Under the pieces are notes generated by a model. The model ran no database searches and was not told where the DNA came from. It worked only from the letters and a program-made list of their open reading frames with translations. 42,306 nt of DNA from an uncultured Clostridia bacterium (GTDB taxonomy: Bacteria; Bacillota; Clostridia; TANB77; CAG-508). Below, one piece after another: positions 25,672 through 34,860 of this stretch (positions are counted from its first letter, which is position 1; every line of letters begins with the position of its first letter). The stretch lies in the NCBI GenBank assembly GCA_944386385.1, contig CALXAV010000015.1, forward strand, positions 1 to 42,306, in the 5' to 3' direction. The translations under genes were made by a program, and so were the position numbers.

Positions 25672-27073
25672 ATGAAAGAAATACTAAAAAACAGAAAAGG
25701 TATTACTCTTATTGCATTAATAGTAACAATTATTGTTTTACTTATTTTAGCTGGAATATCAATAGGAGCAATAACAAGTAATAATGGAATTATTAATCAA
25801 GCAAAAAACGCTAAAAATGATACAGAGTATTCTCAATGGGAAGAACAAATTGATGTTGCCATTGTAGATGCAGAAAATAAACATAGAGAGCCAACAATGG
25901 ACGATGTTATTGCTGAATTAATTAATAAAAAAGTAATTAATGATGAAAGTCAAGTAAATAAAAAAGATGGAACAATAACTACAAATGAACCAGTATATGA
26001 TATAGAAGGAAAATTAGATGAATATATAAAAATTAGTCAAGTTGAAAAGGCAAAAAATGAAGGAAAAAAGTTTGATGAAACTACAACTATAGAAGATGTG
26101 ATGGGGAACAAGATTACAATCCCATCTGGTTTTAAAATTGCTGAAGATTCTGGAGATACAGTACAAGAAGGAATAGTAATAGAAGATGTAGATGCCTCAA
26201 GTGATGTTAATGTTCAAGGAAGTCAATTTGTATGGATTCCAGTTGGTACTGTGATAAAAGATGATGGATCAGAAAGCAAAAATATAGAATTAGGTCGTTA
26301 TTCATTCGAAAAAGATGGTACACCTATATTGGAACAAAGTGCAGAAAATTTTCTAGAAGAAGTTGCGATAACAAGTGAAGATTATGATGATTATTATGAA
26401 CTTTCCGATTACAGGGCTGGGGGAGCTGTTGAATATGAATTTGCAGAAAATGCGACAGCTTTAGATTTAGAAGGATTTATTGAGTCAACTAAGAAAAATG
26501 GAGGTTATTATATAGGAAGATTTGAATCAAGTATAGCGTCAAATCCAAAAGGAGAAGCTATTAATTCGGAAACAGATGTGAGTAAAGTTACTTGTGCTTC
26601 AAAAATTTCGTTTGGATGCTCGACATTTTTTAATGATAATACGGGAGATCTCTTTACAATGTGTGAACAATTAAATGCTTCAAAGATTTGCATTAATACA
26701 TATAAGAATGCATCAAATGTAAAAAGCGACTTAATGAACAGTTATTCTTGGGATACAACTTTAGTTTATATTCAAGAAATGGGGCATGAAAATTATGCTA
26801 ATAATTTAAGAAAGACAGAAACTATAAAAAATACAGGGGAAACAGAAGAAGAAGTATGTCATATTTTTGATCTTTCTGGGAATTTAGGAGAGTGGACTAC
26901 GGAATATTGTGATCGTTATGATAAAATAAATGATAAAGAAAGTTGGAGCCCTTGCACTGTAAGAAATGATAAAAGAGAACGGAACAGCGAATAGAAATAA
27001 ATGCTCTATTCCGAGAGGCTCTTTTGAATTTAATGGAAATATTGGATTTAGATTGTTAATTTTTATGAAATAA
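25672..27073 (+). CDS. Pilin-like surface protein with FGE/lectin-like domain, probable frameshift
   Basis: The N-terminus carries a prepilin-type signal: RKGITLIALIVTIIVLLILA (residues 8-27), a Lys-Gly cleavage site and a hydrophobic helix, then QAKNAKNDTEYSQWEEQ as in type IV pilins. Residues about 140-440 look like the formylglycine-generating-enzyme/C-type-lectin fold (ITIPSGFKIAEDSGDTVQEG, FVWIPVG, DLSGNLGEWTTEY). The first frame ends at a TAG at 26994 (440 residues) after an unusual tail. Dropping one A from the AAAA at 26971-26974 continues as ENGTANRNKCSIPRGSFEF and GNIGFRLLIFMK, the expected family end, to a stop at 27071-27073. I annotate the whole span. Probably exported and assembled or anchored by prepilin-type machinery. 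Confidence 0.8.
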
Positions 27074-27186
27074 TCATAGAATGTTTAAAAATTCAAATAT
27101 TATTAATCAAATTGTTTTTTATGTGAATTTATAGTAAAGCAAACAAATAGATTAATAAAAAACTAACTAAATAACATGAAAATAAA

Positions 27187-27215
27187 TACAACCTTGAAAT
27201 ATAGGTTGTTTTTTG
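27187..27215 (+). terminator. Terminator after the pilin-like gene
   Basis: ACAACCT (27188-27194) pairs with AGGTTGT (27203-27209), followed by TTTTT. About 115 bases after the restored stop codon, in front of the accD promoter. Confidence 0.85.
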
Positions 27216-27229
27216 ACCATGTGTTCTAG

Positions 27230-27258
27230 TTGCAAAAATAAAAAATAACATATATAAT
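27230..27258 (+). promoter_or_regulatory. Promoter of accD-accA
   Basis: TTGCAA (27230-27235), a 17-base spacer and TATAAT (27253-27258), about 43 bases before the TTG start. No FapR-like operator recognised. Confidence 0.72.
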
Positions 27259-27300
27259 AGCAATTGTTAAAAACATATTGGTGTGAAGGAGGTAAAACCC

Positions 27301-28158
27301 TTGATAATCGATAAAGTAAAGAAATTAAACGGAGAAGAAAAAGTAAAAACAAAAAATGAACAAGCATCAGACAGAATGATTGGAAAATGGGTTAAATGTG
27401 ATAATTGTAAAGAAATACTTTACAAAGAAGACTTACACAAAAACTTAAGTGTATGTCCTAATTGTGGTAAACACTTTAGATTATCAGCAAGAAGAAGAAT
27501 AAAACAAATAGCAGATGAAGGAACGTTTAAAGAAATAGGTGGAGACATTTTAACAAAAGATCCATTGAACTTTGAAGGATATTTGAAAAAAGTAGACAGT
27601 TTGAAGGAAAAAACCAAAATAGACGAAGCAGTAAAATGTGGTACATGTGAAATTGAAGGACAAAAAGCAGTTTTAGGTGTAATGGACGGAAACTTCCTTA
27701 TGGGAAGTATGGGGTCAGCTGTTGGAGAAAGAATAACACTTGCTATAGAAACAGCGATAAAGAAAAAATTACCACTAGTAATGTTTTGTGTATCAGGTGG
27801 AGCAAGAATGCAAGAAGGAATAGTATCACTAATGCAAATGGCAAAGACATCAGCAGCAATAGCAAAATTGAATGAAAATGGATTACTTTATATATCAGTA
27901 TTTACAGACCCAACAACAGGAGGGGTAACGGCAAGTTTTGCAAGCTTAGGAGATATTATCTTAGCAGAACCAAAAGCATTAATAGGATTTGCAGGCCCAA
28001 GAGTTATAGAACAAACAATAAAACAAAAGTTACCTGAAGGTTTCCAACGTTCAGAATTTTTACTAGAACATGGTTTTATAGATAAAATAGTAGAAAGAAA
28101 AGATATGAAAGAAACACTAGCAAAACTTATTAGATTACATACTAAAGGGGGAAAATAG
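27301..28158 (+). CDS. accD: Acetyl-CoA carboxylase carboxyltransferase subunit beta
   Basis: The beta subunit of the carboxyltransferase that makes malonyl-CoA. It has the N-terminal zinc ribbon CDNCKEILY with CPNCGKHFR and the crotonase-like core ([55 protein letters not shown]). The frame extends up to a GTG at 27283, but AAGGAGG at 27286-27292 implies a TTG start at 27301 (285 residues). accA follows one base after the stop. accB and accC are not in the window. Confidence 0.95.
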   Translation: MIIDKVKKLNGEEKVKTKNEQASDRMIGKWVKCDNCKEILYKEDLHKNLSVCPNCGKHFRLSARRRIKQIADEGTFKEIGGDILTKDPLNFEGYLKKVDSLKEKTKIDEAVKCGTCEIEGQKAVLGVMDGNFLMGSMGSAVGERITLAIETAIKKKLPLVMFCVSGGARMQEGIVSLMQMAKTSAAIAKLNENGLLYISVFTDPTTGGVTASFASLGDIILAEPKALIGFAGPRVIEQTIKQKLPEGFQRSEFLLEHGFIDKIVERKDMKETLAKLIRLHTKGGK

Positions 28159-28159
28159 A

Positions 28160-28948
28160 ATGTCAAGAATAACGGCATGGGATAGAGTAACTCTTGCAAG
28201 AGAATTAGATAGACCAAAAGCTTTAGATTATATAAACTCTTTATTCGAAGATTTTATAGAGCTTCATGGCGATAGAAATTTTGGTGATGATAAGTCTATA
28301 ATTGGAGGAATAGCAACATTAGAAGGTAAACCTGTAACAGTAATAGGAGAGCAAAAAGGTAAAAATGTAAGAGAAAATATGGAAAGAAACTTTGGTATGC
28401 CAGAGCCAGAAGGATATAGAAAAGCATTAAGATTAATGAAGCAAGCAGAAAAGTTTAAAAGACCAATAATAACATTTATAGATACACCAGGAGCTTATCC
28501 AGGAATGGGAGCAGAAGAAAGAGGACAAGGAGAAGCAATAGCAAAGAACTTAATGGAAATGTCAAGAATAAAAGTACCAATAATATGTGTTGTAATTGGT
28601 GAAGGCTCAAGTGGTGGAGCTTTAGCAATAGGAGTTGGAGATAAAGTAGTAATGCTAGAAAATGCGGTATATTCTATTCTTTCACCAGAAGGATTTGCAA
28701 GTATATTATATAAAGATTCAAGTAAAGCAAAAGAAGCAGCAGAAAATATGAAAATGACAGCAAATGATTTGAAAAAATTAGGAATAATTGATAAAATAAT
28801 CAAGGAACCAGAAAATGGTGCACAAAATGATTTTGAAACAGTAGTAAAAGATATAAAGAAATACTTAGTTCAAGATATAAAAAAATTAGAAAAATTAACA
28901 GAAAAAGAGTTAATAGAACAAAGATATGAAAAATTTAGAAATATGTAA
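28160..28948 (+). CDS. accA: Acetyl-CoA carboxylase carboxyltransferase subunit alpha
   Basis: A 262-residue alpha subunit, partner of AccD. Visible stretches: [67 protein letters not shown] and [15 protein letters not shown], which form the carboxybiotin-binding half of the active site. The RBS (GGGGGA) lies in the end of accD, so the two subunits are translated in step. A REP-like palindrome begins just after the stop. Confidence 0.96.
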   Translation: MSRITAWDRVTLARELDRPKALDYINSLFEDFIELHGDRNFGDDKSIIGGIATLEGKPVTVIGEQKGKNVRENMERNFGMPEPEGYRKALRLMKQAEKFKRPIITFIDTPGAYPGMGAEERGQGEAIAKNLMEMSRIKVPIICVVIGEGSSGGALAIGVGDKVVMLENAVYSILSPEGFASILYKDSSKAKEAAENMKMTANDLKKLGIIDKIIKEPENGAQNDFETVVKDIKKYLVQDIKKLEKLTEKELIEQRYEKFRNM

Positions 28949-28949
28949 T

Positions 28950-29023
28950 TTCGCGTTGGGGACGTTTCTAATGCGAAAAAAATGTCGCGAAGGAAACGTC
29001 CCCATTTACACCTTTTTTTCGCA
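28950..29023. repeat. REPIN-like double palindrome with GGGGACGTTTC core
   Basis: The left half (28950-28977) folds TTCGC with GCGAA around GGGGACGTTTC. The right half (28985-29023) is inverted and carries GAAACGTCCCC with TCGCGA and TTCGCA ends. Same plan as the element at 22992 but with a different core, between accA and fabI. Confidence 0.75.
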
Positions 29024-29095
29024 AATGGGACACATCTTTAATAAATTTGTTAAAAATTAAATTATATAAATAAAAATTATAAGGAGGATTTAAAA

Positions 29096-29866
29096 ATGAT
29101 TTTAAAAGGAAAAAAAGTAGTAATTATGGGAGTAAGAAATAAATGGAGTATAGCTTGGGGAGCTGCTAAATCAGCTTATGACCAAGGTGCAGAAGTTATT
29201 TGTACTTGTGCAGAAGAAAATTTAGAAAAAGTAAATAAATTATTAGAAGAATTACCAGGTTCAAAAGCCTATGCTTTAGGAGATGTAAGCTATGATGAAA
29301 ATATTGAAAAATGCTTAGATGAAATAAAAGCAAACCATGGTAAAGTAGATGGAGTTTTACATGCAATAGCACATGCTAATTCAGAAGATTTAAGAAATGA
29401 TTTCATTTTAACTTCAAGAGATGGATTTGCTCATGCAAATGATGTAAGTGCATATTCATTAGTAGCAATAGTTAGAATGTTAAAAGAAAAAGATATGTTA
29501 AATGAAGGTGCAAGTATAGTTGCTTATACATATTATGGTTCTGAAAAAGCAATAGAAGGATATAATGTAATGGGTGTTGCAAAAGCAGCATTAGAAGCAA
29601 GTATTAGATATTTAGCAAAAGATTTAGGAAAAGATGGTATGAGAATAAATGGGATTTCAGCAGGACCAATTAAAACTTTATCAGCTAAAGGAATTAAAGA
29701 TTTCAATTCTATATTAGATGTAGTAGAAGAAAGAGCACCATTACATCAAAATGTAACACCATCACAAGTAGGTGATGCAACAGCATTCCTATTTAGTAAT
29801 TTATCAAGTGCTATTACTGGAGAAGTTATCCATGTAGATAATGGATTCTCAATAGTTGGTGTATAA
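29096..29866 (+). CDS. fabI: Enoyl-ACP reductase FabI
   Basis: A 256-residue NADH-type enoyl-ACP reductase of the short-chain dehydrogenase fold, catalysing the last step of the fatty-acid elongation cycle. It has the FabI nucleotide-binding pattern GVRNKWSIAWG (12-22), AIAHAN, and the catalytic Tyr156-x6-Lys163 (YNVMGVAKAALE), then GPIKTLSAKGI and GEVIHVDNGFSIVGV at the end. Strong RBS AAGGAGG at 29081-29087. Placed after accDA. Confidence 0.95.
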   Translation: MILKGKKVVIMGVRNKWSIAWGAAKSAYDQGAEVICTCAEENLEKVNKLLEELPGSKAYALGDVSYDENIEKCLDEIKANHGKVDGVLHAIAHANSEDLRNDFILTSRDGFAHANDVSAYSLVAIVRMLKEKDMLNEGASIVAYTYYGSEKAIEGYNVMGVAKAALEASIRYLAKDLGKDGMRINGISAGPIKTLSAKGIKDFNSILDVVEERAPLHQNVTPSQVGDATAFLFSNLSSAITGEVIHVDNGFSIVGV

Positions 29867-29887
29867 TAAAATAATTTATAGATAACG

Positions 29888-29931
29888 AAAAGTATCAAAC
29901 TTACATTAAATGTATTAGTTTGATACTTTTT
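29888..29931 (+). terminator. Terminator after fabI
   Basis: A 14-bp perfect stem (29888-29901 with 29917-29930), extended by an inner TACAT/ATGTA pairing and followed by T. Confidence 0.9.
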
Positions 29932-30214
29932 GTGCTTTTTGTCGAATTTTGCGATGAAAAGTTAGACAAATTTCAAAAATACTATTGACATAACGAATGT
30001 AAAAGTAGTATTATGTATATGCTTTAATTCAAGTTTTATAAATCTAGGGTAATCTACCCAAATTCCAATTAAAATTTTAATAAGAAATAGAAAAAAGCAG
30101 GAAGAAGCTAAAAAGAAGAGAGAAGCAAAGAAAACTATAGAAAAATCGATGCATTTACTTATCAAGAAAGTTGACTTTAAGAGTAAAAGAAATTAAAATG
30201 AAAGGAGAACAGTA
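29932..30214 (+). promoter_or_regulatory. Leader region of the Rpn-like gene
   Basis: This region has no gene I can support. It holds a promoter, TTGACA (29985-29990) with an 18-base spacer and TATTAT (30009-30014), then a leader of about 190 bases. In the leader are a small hairpin (GGGTA with TACCC, near 30046-30059) and a Lys-rich open frame without a start codon. Just before the gene a six-codon ORF, ATGAAAGGAGAACAGTAG (30198-30215), contains the RBS and shares its last base with the GTG start. Confidence 0.6.
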
Positions 30215-31171
30215 GTGGTAACATTTACAAAAGGAGATTATGAAAAATACAATACATTATATCCACTAAAAAGAGAGAAAGAATTGGATAAAGACATAGA
30301 AACACATCAATATCATGATAAAATTTTTAAAGAACTTTTAGATGATAAAACAGAATTTGTAAACTTTATGAAAAACTTTTTTGGATATAATATAAAGGAA
30401 AAAGACATAGAAAAATATAATAGAAAATTCATAACAGAACTAGGGTTTAAAGTAAGAGAGTCAGATATTATTTATAAAGTAAAAAATAAAGAAACTTTCA
30501 TATTAATTGAAATTCAAAGTACCATAAATTATAAAATGCCGGAAAGAATGACGGAATATTGTATATGCATTATAAACAGTAGACCAAATAAACAAAGTAA
30601 ATTTAGGAAAGCTCCAATTGTGTTTCCAGTAGTATTAAGTGTAGCGAATAAAAAATGGGATGCTTCGCTTACAGTAGCACAAGAACAAGATGAATATTAT
30701 GGCTTTCCACCTTTAGAATATCCAAAATATAATTTAATAGATATTCAAAAATTAACGGATGAAGAATTATTAAAAGATAGAATGGGTATATCATTAGCAC
30801 TGATTATTGAAAAACAAAGTACAGATGAAAATATAATGAAAATATTTGATTTTATAATTAAAAGAGGTCCTGATATGTATGAAAGAAAAGCTATTTTATT
30901 AATGACAAAGCATTCTAAAATAGTAAGAGAACTTTTAGGAGATAAGTTAAAATATTATGAAGAATTAATAATAGAAAAGGATGGTGGTAAAATGTCAAAT
31001 TTTGAAAGAGTTGTATCAAAAGTATTAGAAGATAAAGAGACAGAGGGAGTTATGAAAGTTGCAAAAGAAATGGTAAAAAATAATATGAAAGATGAAGATA
31101 TTTTAAAAGTAACACACATAAGCCAAAAAGAATTGGAAGAATTAAAAAAATTGGAATTTCAAACTATATAG
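30215..31171 (+). CDS. Rpn/PD-(D/E)XK nuclease family protein
   Basis: A 318-residue protein of the Rpn (YhgA-like, transposase_31) group. The N-terminal half carries the nuclease-like fold: HDKIFKELLDDKTEFVNFMK, then ESDIIYKVKNKETFILIEIQ with the Asp and Glu-x-Gln of the active site. The C-terminal part ends in an HTH-like VTHISQKELEELKKLE helix pair. Rpn proteins promote recombination or act as DNA endonucleases. Start is GTG with AAAGGAG 7 bases upstream. The gene is complete and no inverted repeats or target duplications are seen, so it is not annotated as a mobile element. Confidence 0.8.
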   Translation: MVTFTKGDYEKYNTLYPLKREKELDKDIETHQYHDKIFKELLDDKTEFVNFMKNFFGYNIKEKDIEKYNRKFITELGFKVRESDIIYKVKNKETFILIEIQSTINYKMPERMTEYCICIINSRPNKQSKFRKAPIVFPVVLSVANKKWDASLTVAQEQDEYYGFPPLEYPKYNLIDIQKLTDEELLKDRMGISLALIIEKQSTDENIMKIFDFIIKRGPDMYERKAILLMTKHSKIVRELLGDKLKYYEELIIEKDGGKMSNFERVVSKVLEDKETEGVMKVAKEMVKNNMKDEDILKVTHISQKELEELKKLEFQTI

Positions 31172-31381
31172 TAATGTATAAAAGGAATTATGCAAGTTGA
31201 AAAAGAAAATGTTGTAACAAAAATGTAATATTTTATTTTGAATATATTATTTACAAAAAATTTACTTTAATATATATTTATATTATACGTAAAATATAAT
31301 ACAAGAATAAAAAGTGTAAAATAATATTTAAATATAGTTTAAGGAAAACAAAAACAATAAACTAAAGAAGGGAAAGAATAG

Positions 31382-31441
31382 ATGAGTAGAAAACTTGAAA
31401 GCCTTGTGGCTGTACACACACACACACACACACACAAGTAG
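31382..31441 (+). CDS. Possible short leader ORF containing the AC repeat
   Basis: ATG at 31382 with GAAGGGA at about 31367-31373. It encodes 19 residues, MSRKLESLVAV then a His-Thr repeat from the dinucleotide tract, and stops at 31439-31441. Any change in the number of AC units not divisible by three would change frame and stop. Whether it is translated is unknown. Confidence 0.25.
   Translation: MSRKLESLVAVHTHTHTHK
31414..31436. repeat. AC dinucleotide microsatellite
   Basis: Twenty-three bases of uninterrupted (AC)n, about 11.5 units, between a hairpin-like AGCC/GGCT and the second pilin-like gene. Dinucleotide runs of this length are rare in bacteria and prone to slippage. Confidence 0.95.
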
Positions 31442-31568
31442 GTTGTTAGTAAATAATAAAATAGAGTAAATAGATAAAAAGATAGTGATGAAACCTAATA
31501 GAACAGGCTTTATTGCTGTCTTTTTTGTGCTTTTATAATATAAATCTAAAAATAGGAGGAAACTAAGA

Positions 31569-32918
31569 ATGAAAACAAACAAAAACAAAGAAAAAAATAG
31601 TAAAGGAATCACATTAATCGCTTTAGTAATTACTATAATTGTTCTTTTAATTTTAGCTGGAGTAAGCATTGCAATGTTAACAGGGGAAAATGGAATATTA
31701 ACGCAAGCACAAAGAGCAAAGAATGAAACAAAAAATGCACAAGGGGAAGAACAAAATATATTAACAGGTTATGAAAATTATATAAATAATGCAACAAATC
31801 AAGTAATAGATGATGACTTACCAGGTAATGAAGATTTAAAAACCTTTATTACGCAATGGAGTGTAGCTGAAGGAGAGAATATAGTATTACCTATATATGA
31901 AAAACAAGAAACAGATGAAGAAAGAGGAGAAAAGGAAACCTATTTTAATTATAACTTTACTGTTGATTATGGAGATGGAACAGTTGCAGAAATAACAAGT
32001 TTTGATGATGAAGATAAAAATCATACTTACTCAACAGCTGGTACTTATGATGTTAAAATAACAGGAATGTGTGAAGGTTGGAGTTTTTATAATGTAGGAG
32101 ACAGTGCTTCTAATTTAACTCAAATAAAACAATGGGGAGTTACACAAGCTAAACATATTGATTTTGGAAATTGTACTAATTTATCAGGTCAAATACCTAC
32201 TCCTGTAAAAAATAGTTTTACTACTGTAGAGAGTTTTAGATTATTGTTTTATAATTGTACAAACTTAAATTCACAAATACCAGAAAATCTATTTTATAAT
32301 GCTACGAATGTTATAACATTAAGAAATGCTTTTAACATAAATGGGATTACAGGGAGTATACCAGAAAATTTACTTAGTTATTGCACAAAAGTTGAAAATA
32401 TAGATTATTTATTTGACAAATCCAATATTACAGGAAGTATACCAGAAGGCTTATTTAACAATTGTTCTAATCTTAAATATGCTGATGGAGTTTTTAGGAT
32501 GACAGCAGTTACAGGAGAAATACCAGAAAAATTATTTTATAATTGTCATAATCTCATAACTATAAATGCTTTTTTTGAAGATTGCATAAATTTAATTAGA
32601 AACATCCCAGAGAATTTACTTATTAATTGTCCTAATATAACAAGTGTAAAATTTTTGTTCCAAGGATGTACAGCTTTAACTGGAAGCATACCGGAAAATT
32701 TATTTATCAACCAAACACAGTTGGAAGATTTGAATTCTTGTTTTAGATATTGTGAAGGTTTAAGTGATAGTCAGATAAGGCTTACATCAAAAAATATAAG
32801 AGTAACAAATTATCTTTGTGAAGGAGTTAATGCAAAAATAACATTATATATACCAAGAGGAGTAGAAATTCCATATAACACAGATTCAAATGTAACGGTT
32901 GTTGAATATGATATTTAA
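31569..32918 (+). CDS. Pilin-like surface protein with PKD-like and BspA-type repeats
   Basis: A 449-residue protein. It starts with a prepilin-type signal (SKGITLIALVITIIVLLILA, residues 12-31) followed by QAQRAKNETKNAQGEEQ. A PKD-like segment follows (NFTVDYGDGTVAE, HTYSTAGTYDVKITG, about 130-165). The rest is a series of about 25-residue repeats of the BspA/DUF285 leucine-rich type, with ITGSIPENL, LFYNCTNL and similar units. The end (ITLYIPRGVEIPYN) caps the repeats. Such proteins are displayed at the surface and may bind host or other cells. It has the same export signal as the protein at 25672 but a different passenger. RBS AGGAGG 31554-31559. Confidence 0.85.
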   Translation: MKTNKNKEKNSKGITLIALVITIIVLLILAGVSIAMLTGENGILTQAQRAKNETKNAQGEEQNILTGYENYINNATNQVIDDDLPGNEDLKTFITQWSVAEGENIVLPIYEKQETDEERGEKETYFNYNFTVDYGDGTVAEITSFDDEDKNHTYSTAGTYDVKITGMCEGWSFYNVGDSASNLTQIKQWGVTQAKHIDFGNCTNLSGQIPTPVKNSFTTVESFRLLFYNCTNLNSQIPENLFYNATNVITLRNAFNINGITGSIPENLLSYCTKVENIDYLFDKSNITGSIPEGLFNNCSNLKYADGVFRMTAVTGEIPEKLFYNCHNLITINAFFEDCINLIRNIPENLLINCPNITSVKFLFQGCTALTGSIPENLFINQTQLEDLNSCFRYCEGLSDSQIRLTSKNIRVTNYLCEGVNAKITLYIPRGVEIPYNTDSNVTVVEYDI

Positions 32919-32963
32919 TGAAAGTCTAAAATAATAATTTAATATTTAAGTGAAAATAGTAAT

Positions 32964-32993
32964 AAAAAGTATAGAAATTTCTATACTTTTTTT
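32964..32993 (+). terminator. Terminator after the BspA-type gene
   Basis: AAAAAGTATAG (32964-32974) pairs with CTATACTTTTT (32981-32991), loop AAATTT, with a T tail. Confidence 0.88.
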
Positions 32994-33006
32994 GCTGAAT
33001 AGAAGT

Positions 33007-33037
33007 GCTGTTTTTTGAGCCCGTCCCAAAAAACAGC
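33007..33037 (-). repeat. REP-like hairpin, GGGACGGGC in the loop
   Basis: GCTGTTTTTTG (33007-33017) pairs with CAAAAAACAGC (33027-33037). Read on the minus strand, stem end and loop together give GGGACGGGCT. Same sequence type as the element at 37061, in the opposite orientation. Confidence 0.85.
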
Positions 33038-33102
33038 TTTTTGTCTTATTTGTCTTATTTTTTTCATTTTTTTTAGAATAAAGCTTTAAAAAAGTGTAAA
33101 AA

Positions 33103-33113
33103 TGGTATACAAT
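33103..33113 (+). promoter_or_regulatory. Extended -10 of recJ
   Basis: TGGTATACAAT, an extended -10 with no good -35 in front of it. It lies 28 bases before the start codon at 33141. Confidence 0.45.
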
Positions 33114-33140
33114 AGTATAAAATGATTTTAGGAGAGGTAT

Positions 33141-34832
33141 ATGAATAAAAAGTGGCAAATATATGAAATAGATGTAGATAAAGTAGAAGAACTCAAAGAA
33201 AAATATAAACTAAATGATTTACTTGCTACAATATTAGTAAATAGAGGAATAACTAGTGAAGAAAAAATAAGACAGTTTTTAGAACCGACGAGGCAAGATT
33301 TTTATAATCCGTATTTAATGAAAGATATGGAGATTGCAGTAGAAAGAATCGTAAAAGCGATTGAAAATCAAGAAAAAGTTATAATCTATGGCGATTATGA
33401 TGTAGACGGAATAACAAGTACAACGGTTTTGAAAAAATTCTTAAAAGATTTAGGTCTAGAAGTTTCTTATTATATCCCAAACAGATTAAACGAAGGATAT
33501 GGTTTAAATAATACAGCGATTGAAAAAATAGTAAATGAAGGGTATTCACTAATGATAACAGTAGACTGTGGAATATCAGCTATTGAAGAAATTGATTATG
33601 CAAATTCATTAGGACTAGAAACAATAGTAACAGACCATCATGAACCAGGTGAAGTTTTACCAAAGGCTTTGGCGGTAGTAGATAATAAAAGAAAAGATAG
33701 TACATATCCATTTAGAGATTTGGCAGGAGTAGGGGTAGCATTTAAATTGTGTCAAGCAATAGGTATGAAGTTAGAATTAAAGGAAGAAACATACTTAAAA
33801 TACTTGGATATAGTATGTGTAGGGACAATATCAGATATAGTACCATTAGTTGATGAAAATAGAGTAATTACAAAATTAGGGCTATTGTTAGTAAAACAAA
33901 CCAAAAACATGGGACTAAGGTCAATAATAAATTCATCAGGCTATAGTAAAATAGATTCAAATACAATATCATTTGGAGTAGCGCCTAGAATAAATGCCTG
34001 TGGAAGAATGGGGAAAGCAGAAGAAGCTTTAGAGTTGTTATTATCAACTGATATATATAAAGTAAATGAACTAACTAAGAAATTAAACGAACACAATAAA
34101 GAAAGACAAGAAATAGAAAAAAATATATATGAAAGTGCAGTAGAAAAAATAGAAAAAAATCATCTAGATGAAAATAGAACAATAGTAGTAGGAGGAGAAG
34201 ATTGGCATCATGGAGTAATTGGAATAGTTTCATCTAAAATCACGGACATGTATTTTAAGCCAAGTATATTACTTAGTTTTGAAGAAAACGGAACAGGAAA
34301 AGGTTCAGGAAGAAGTATACCAGGATTTGATTTACACCAGGCTTTAACTAAATGCCAAGATACATTAGAAAAATTTGGCGGACATAGTATGGCAGTAGGT
34401 GTTACAATAAAAAAGGAAAATCTTGAGAAATTTCGAAAAGAATTTGAAAAGGTAGCAGAAGAAGAAAAAATAGAAGATATAGTACCAATTCTAAATGTAG
34501 ATGCTAAAATAGAATTAAATTCTGTAGATAAAGATGTAATAGAAAGTCTAAAAGCATTAGAACCATTTGGAGAGGCTAATAAAATGCCAATATTTGCTTT
34601 TAGGAATTTAAGAATAGATTCTATAAGAGCATTATCAGAAGGAAAACATTTAAAACTTACATTAAAAGAGGATAATAGAATAATAAATGCGATTGGATTT
34701 AACATGGGAGAATTAGCAGAAGAATATAGAATTGGAGATAAAATAGATGTAGCAGGAGTATTAGAAATAAATACTTTTAATGGAGTAGATAACTTGCAAA
34801 TAAATATAAAGGATGTAATGAAATCAATATAG
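33141..34832 (+). CDS. recJ: Single-stranded-DNA-specific exonuclease RecJ
   Basis: A 563-residue DHH-family 5'-3' exonuclease used in recombination and mismatch or base-excision repair. Motifs IYGDYDVDGITST, LMITVDCGISA, IVTDHHEPGE, and GVAPRINACGRMGKAEEALE with the DHHA1 part (HHGVIGIVSSKI, GSGRSIPGFDLHQAL, FGGHSMAVG) are all present, then an OB-like C-terminal domain. The length fits the shorter Firmicute RecJ without the extra C-terminal extension. RBS TAGGAGAGG (33129-33137). First gene of a recJ-rel-hydrolase-hisS run; apt and dtd, often between these, are absent. Confidence 0.96.
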   Translation: MNKKWQIYEIDVDKVEELKEKYKLNDLLATILVNRGITSEEKIRQFLEPTRQDFYNPYLMKDMEIAVERIVKAIENQEKVIIYGDYDVDGITSTTVLKKFLKDLGLEVSYYIPNRLNEGYGLNNTAIEKIVNEGYSLMITVDCGISAIEEIDYANSLGLETIVTDHHEPGEVLPKALAVVDNKRKDSTYPFRDLAGVGVAFKLCQAIGMKLELKEETYLKYLDIVCVGTISDIVPLVDENRVITKLGLLLVKQTKNMGLRSIINSSGYSKIDSNTISFGVAPRINACGRMGKAEEALELLLSTDIYKVNELTKKLNEHNKERQEIEKNIYESAVEKIEKNHLDENRTIVVGGEDWHHGVIGIVSSKITDMYFKPSILLSFEENGTGKGSGRSIPGFDLHQALTKCQDTLEKFGGHSMAVGVTIKKENLEKFRKEFEKVAEEEKIEDIVPILNVDAKIELNSVDKDVIESLKALEPFGEANKMPIFAFRNLRIDSIRALSEGKHLKLTLKEDNRIINAIGFNMGELAEEYRIGDKIDVAGVLEINTFNGVDNLQINIKDVMKSI

Positions 34833-34860
34833 AATGGAAAAGAAAAAAGGGGTGATAAAA

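Larger units (their letters stand above)
31172..31568 (+). promoter_or_regulatory. Intergenic leader of the second pilin-like gene
   Basis: A 397-base region without a gene of normal size. A possible promoter is TTTACA (31250-31255), a 17-base spacer and TATATT (31273-31278). A 19-codon ORF with an RBS (31382-31441) contains the AC microsatellite. A hairpin with a T tail (ACAGGC with GCTGT, about 31504-31526) could be an attenuator. A second TATAAT stands at 31534-31539, close to the gene. Confidence 0.4.

Noticed and set aside
30063-30197. A Lys-rich open frame before the Rpn-like gene, ending KKVDFKSKRN.
   Set aside because: No start codon or RBS at its beginning; a stop lies just upstream. 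At most a remnant.
30215-31171. The Rpn-like gene as a complete transposon.
   Set aside because: No terminal inverted repeats, target-site duplication or second copy in the window.
31382-31530. A cyclic-di-GMP (GEMM) riboswitch before the pilin-like gene, as is common for surface genes.
   Set aside because: Only a short AGCC/GGCT hairpin and a terminator-like hairpin are present; the conserved GEMM core bases are missing.
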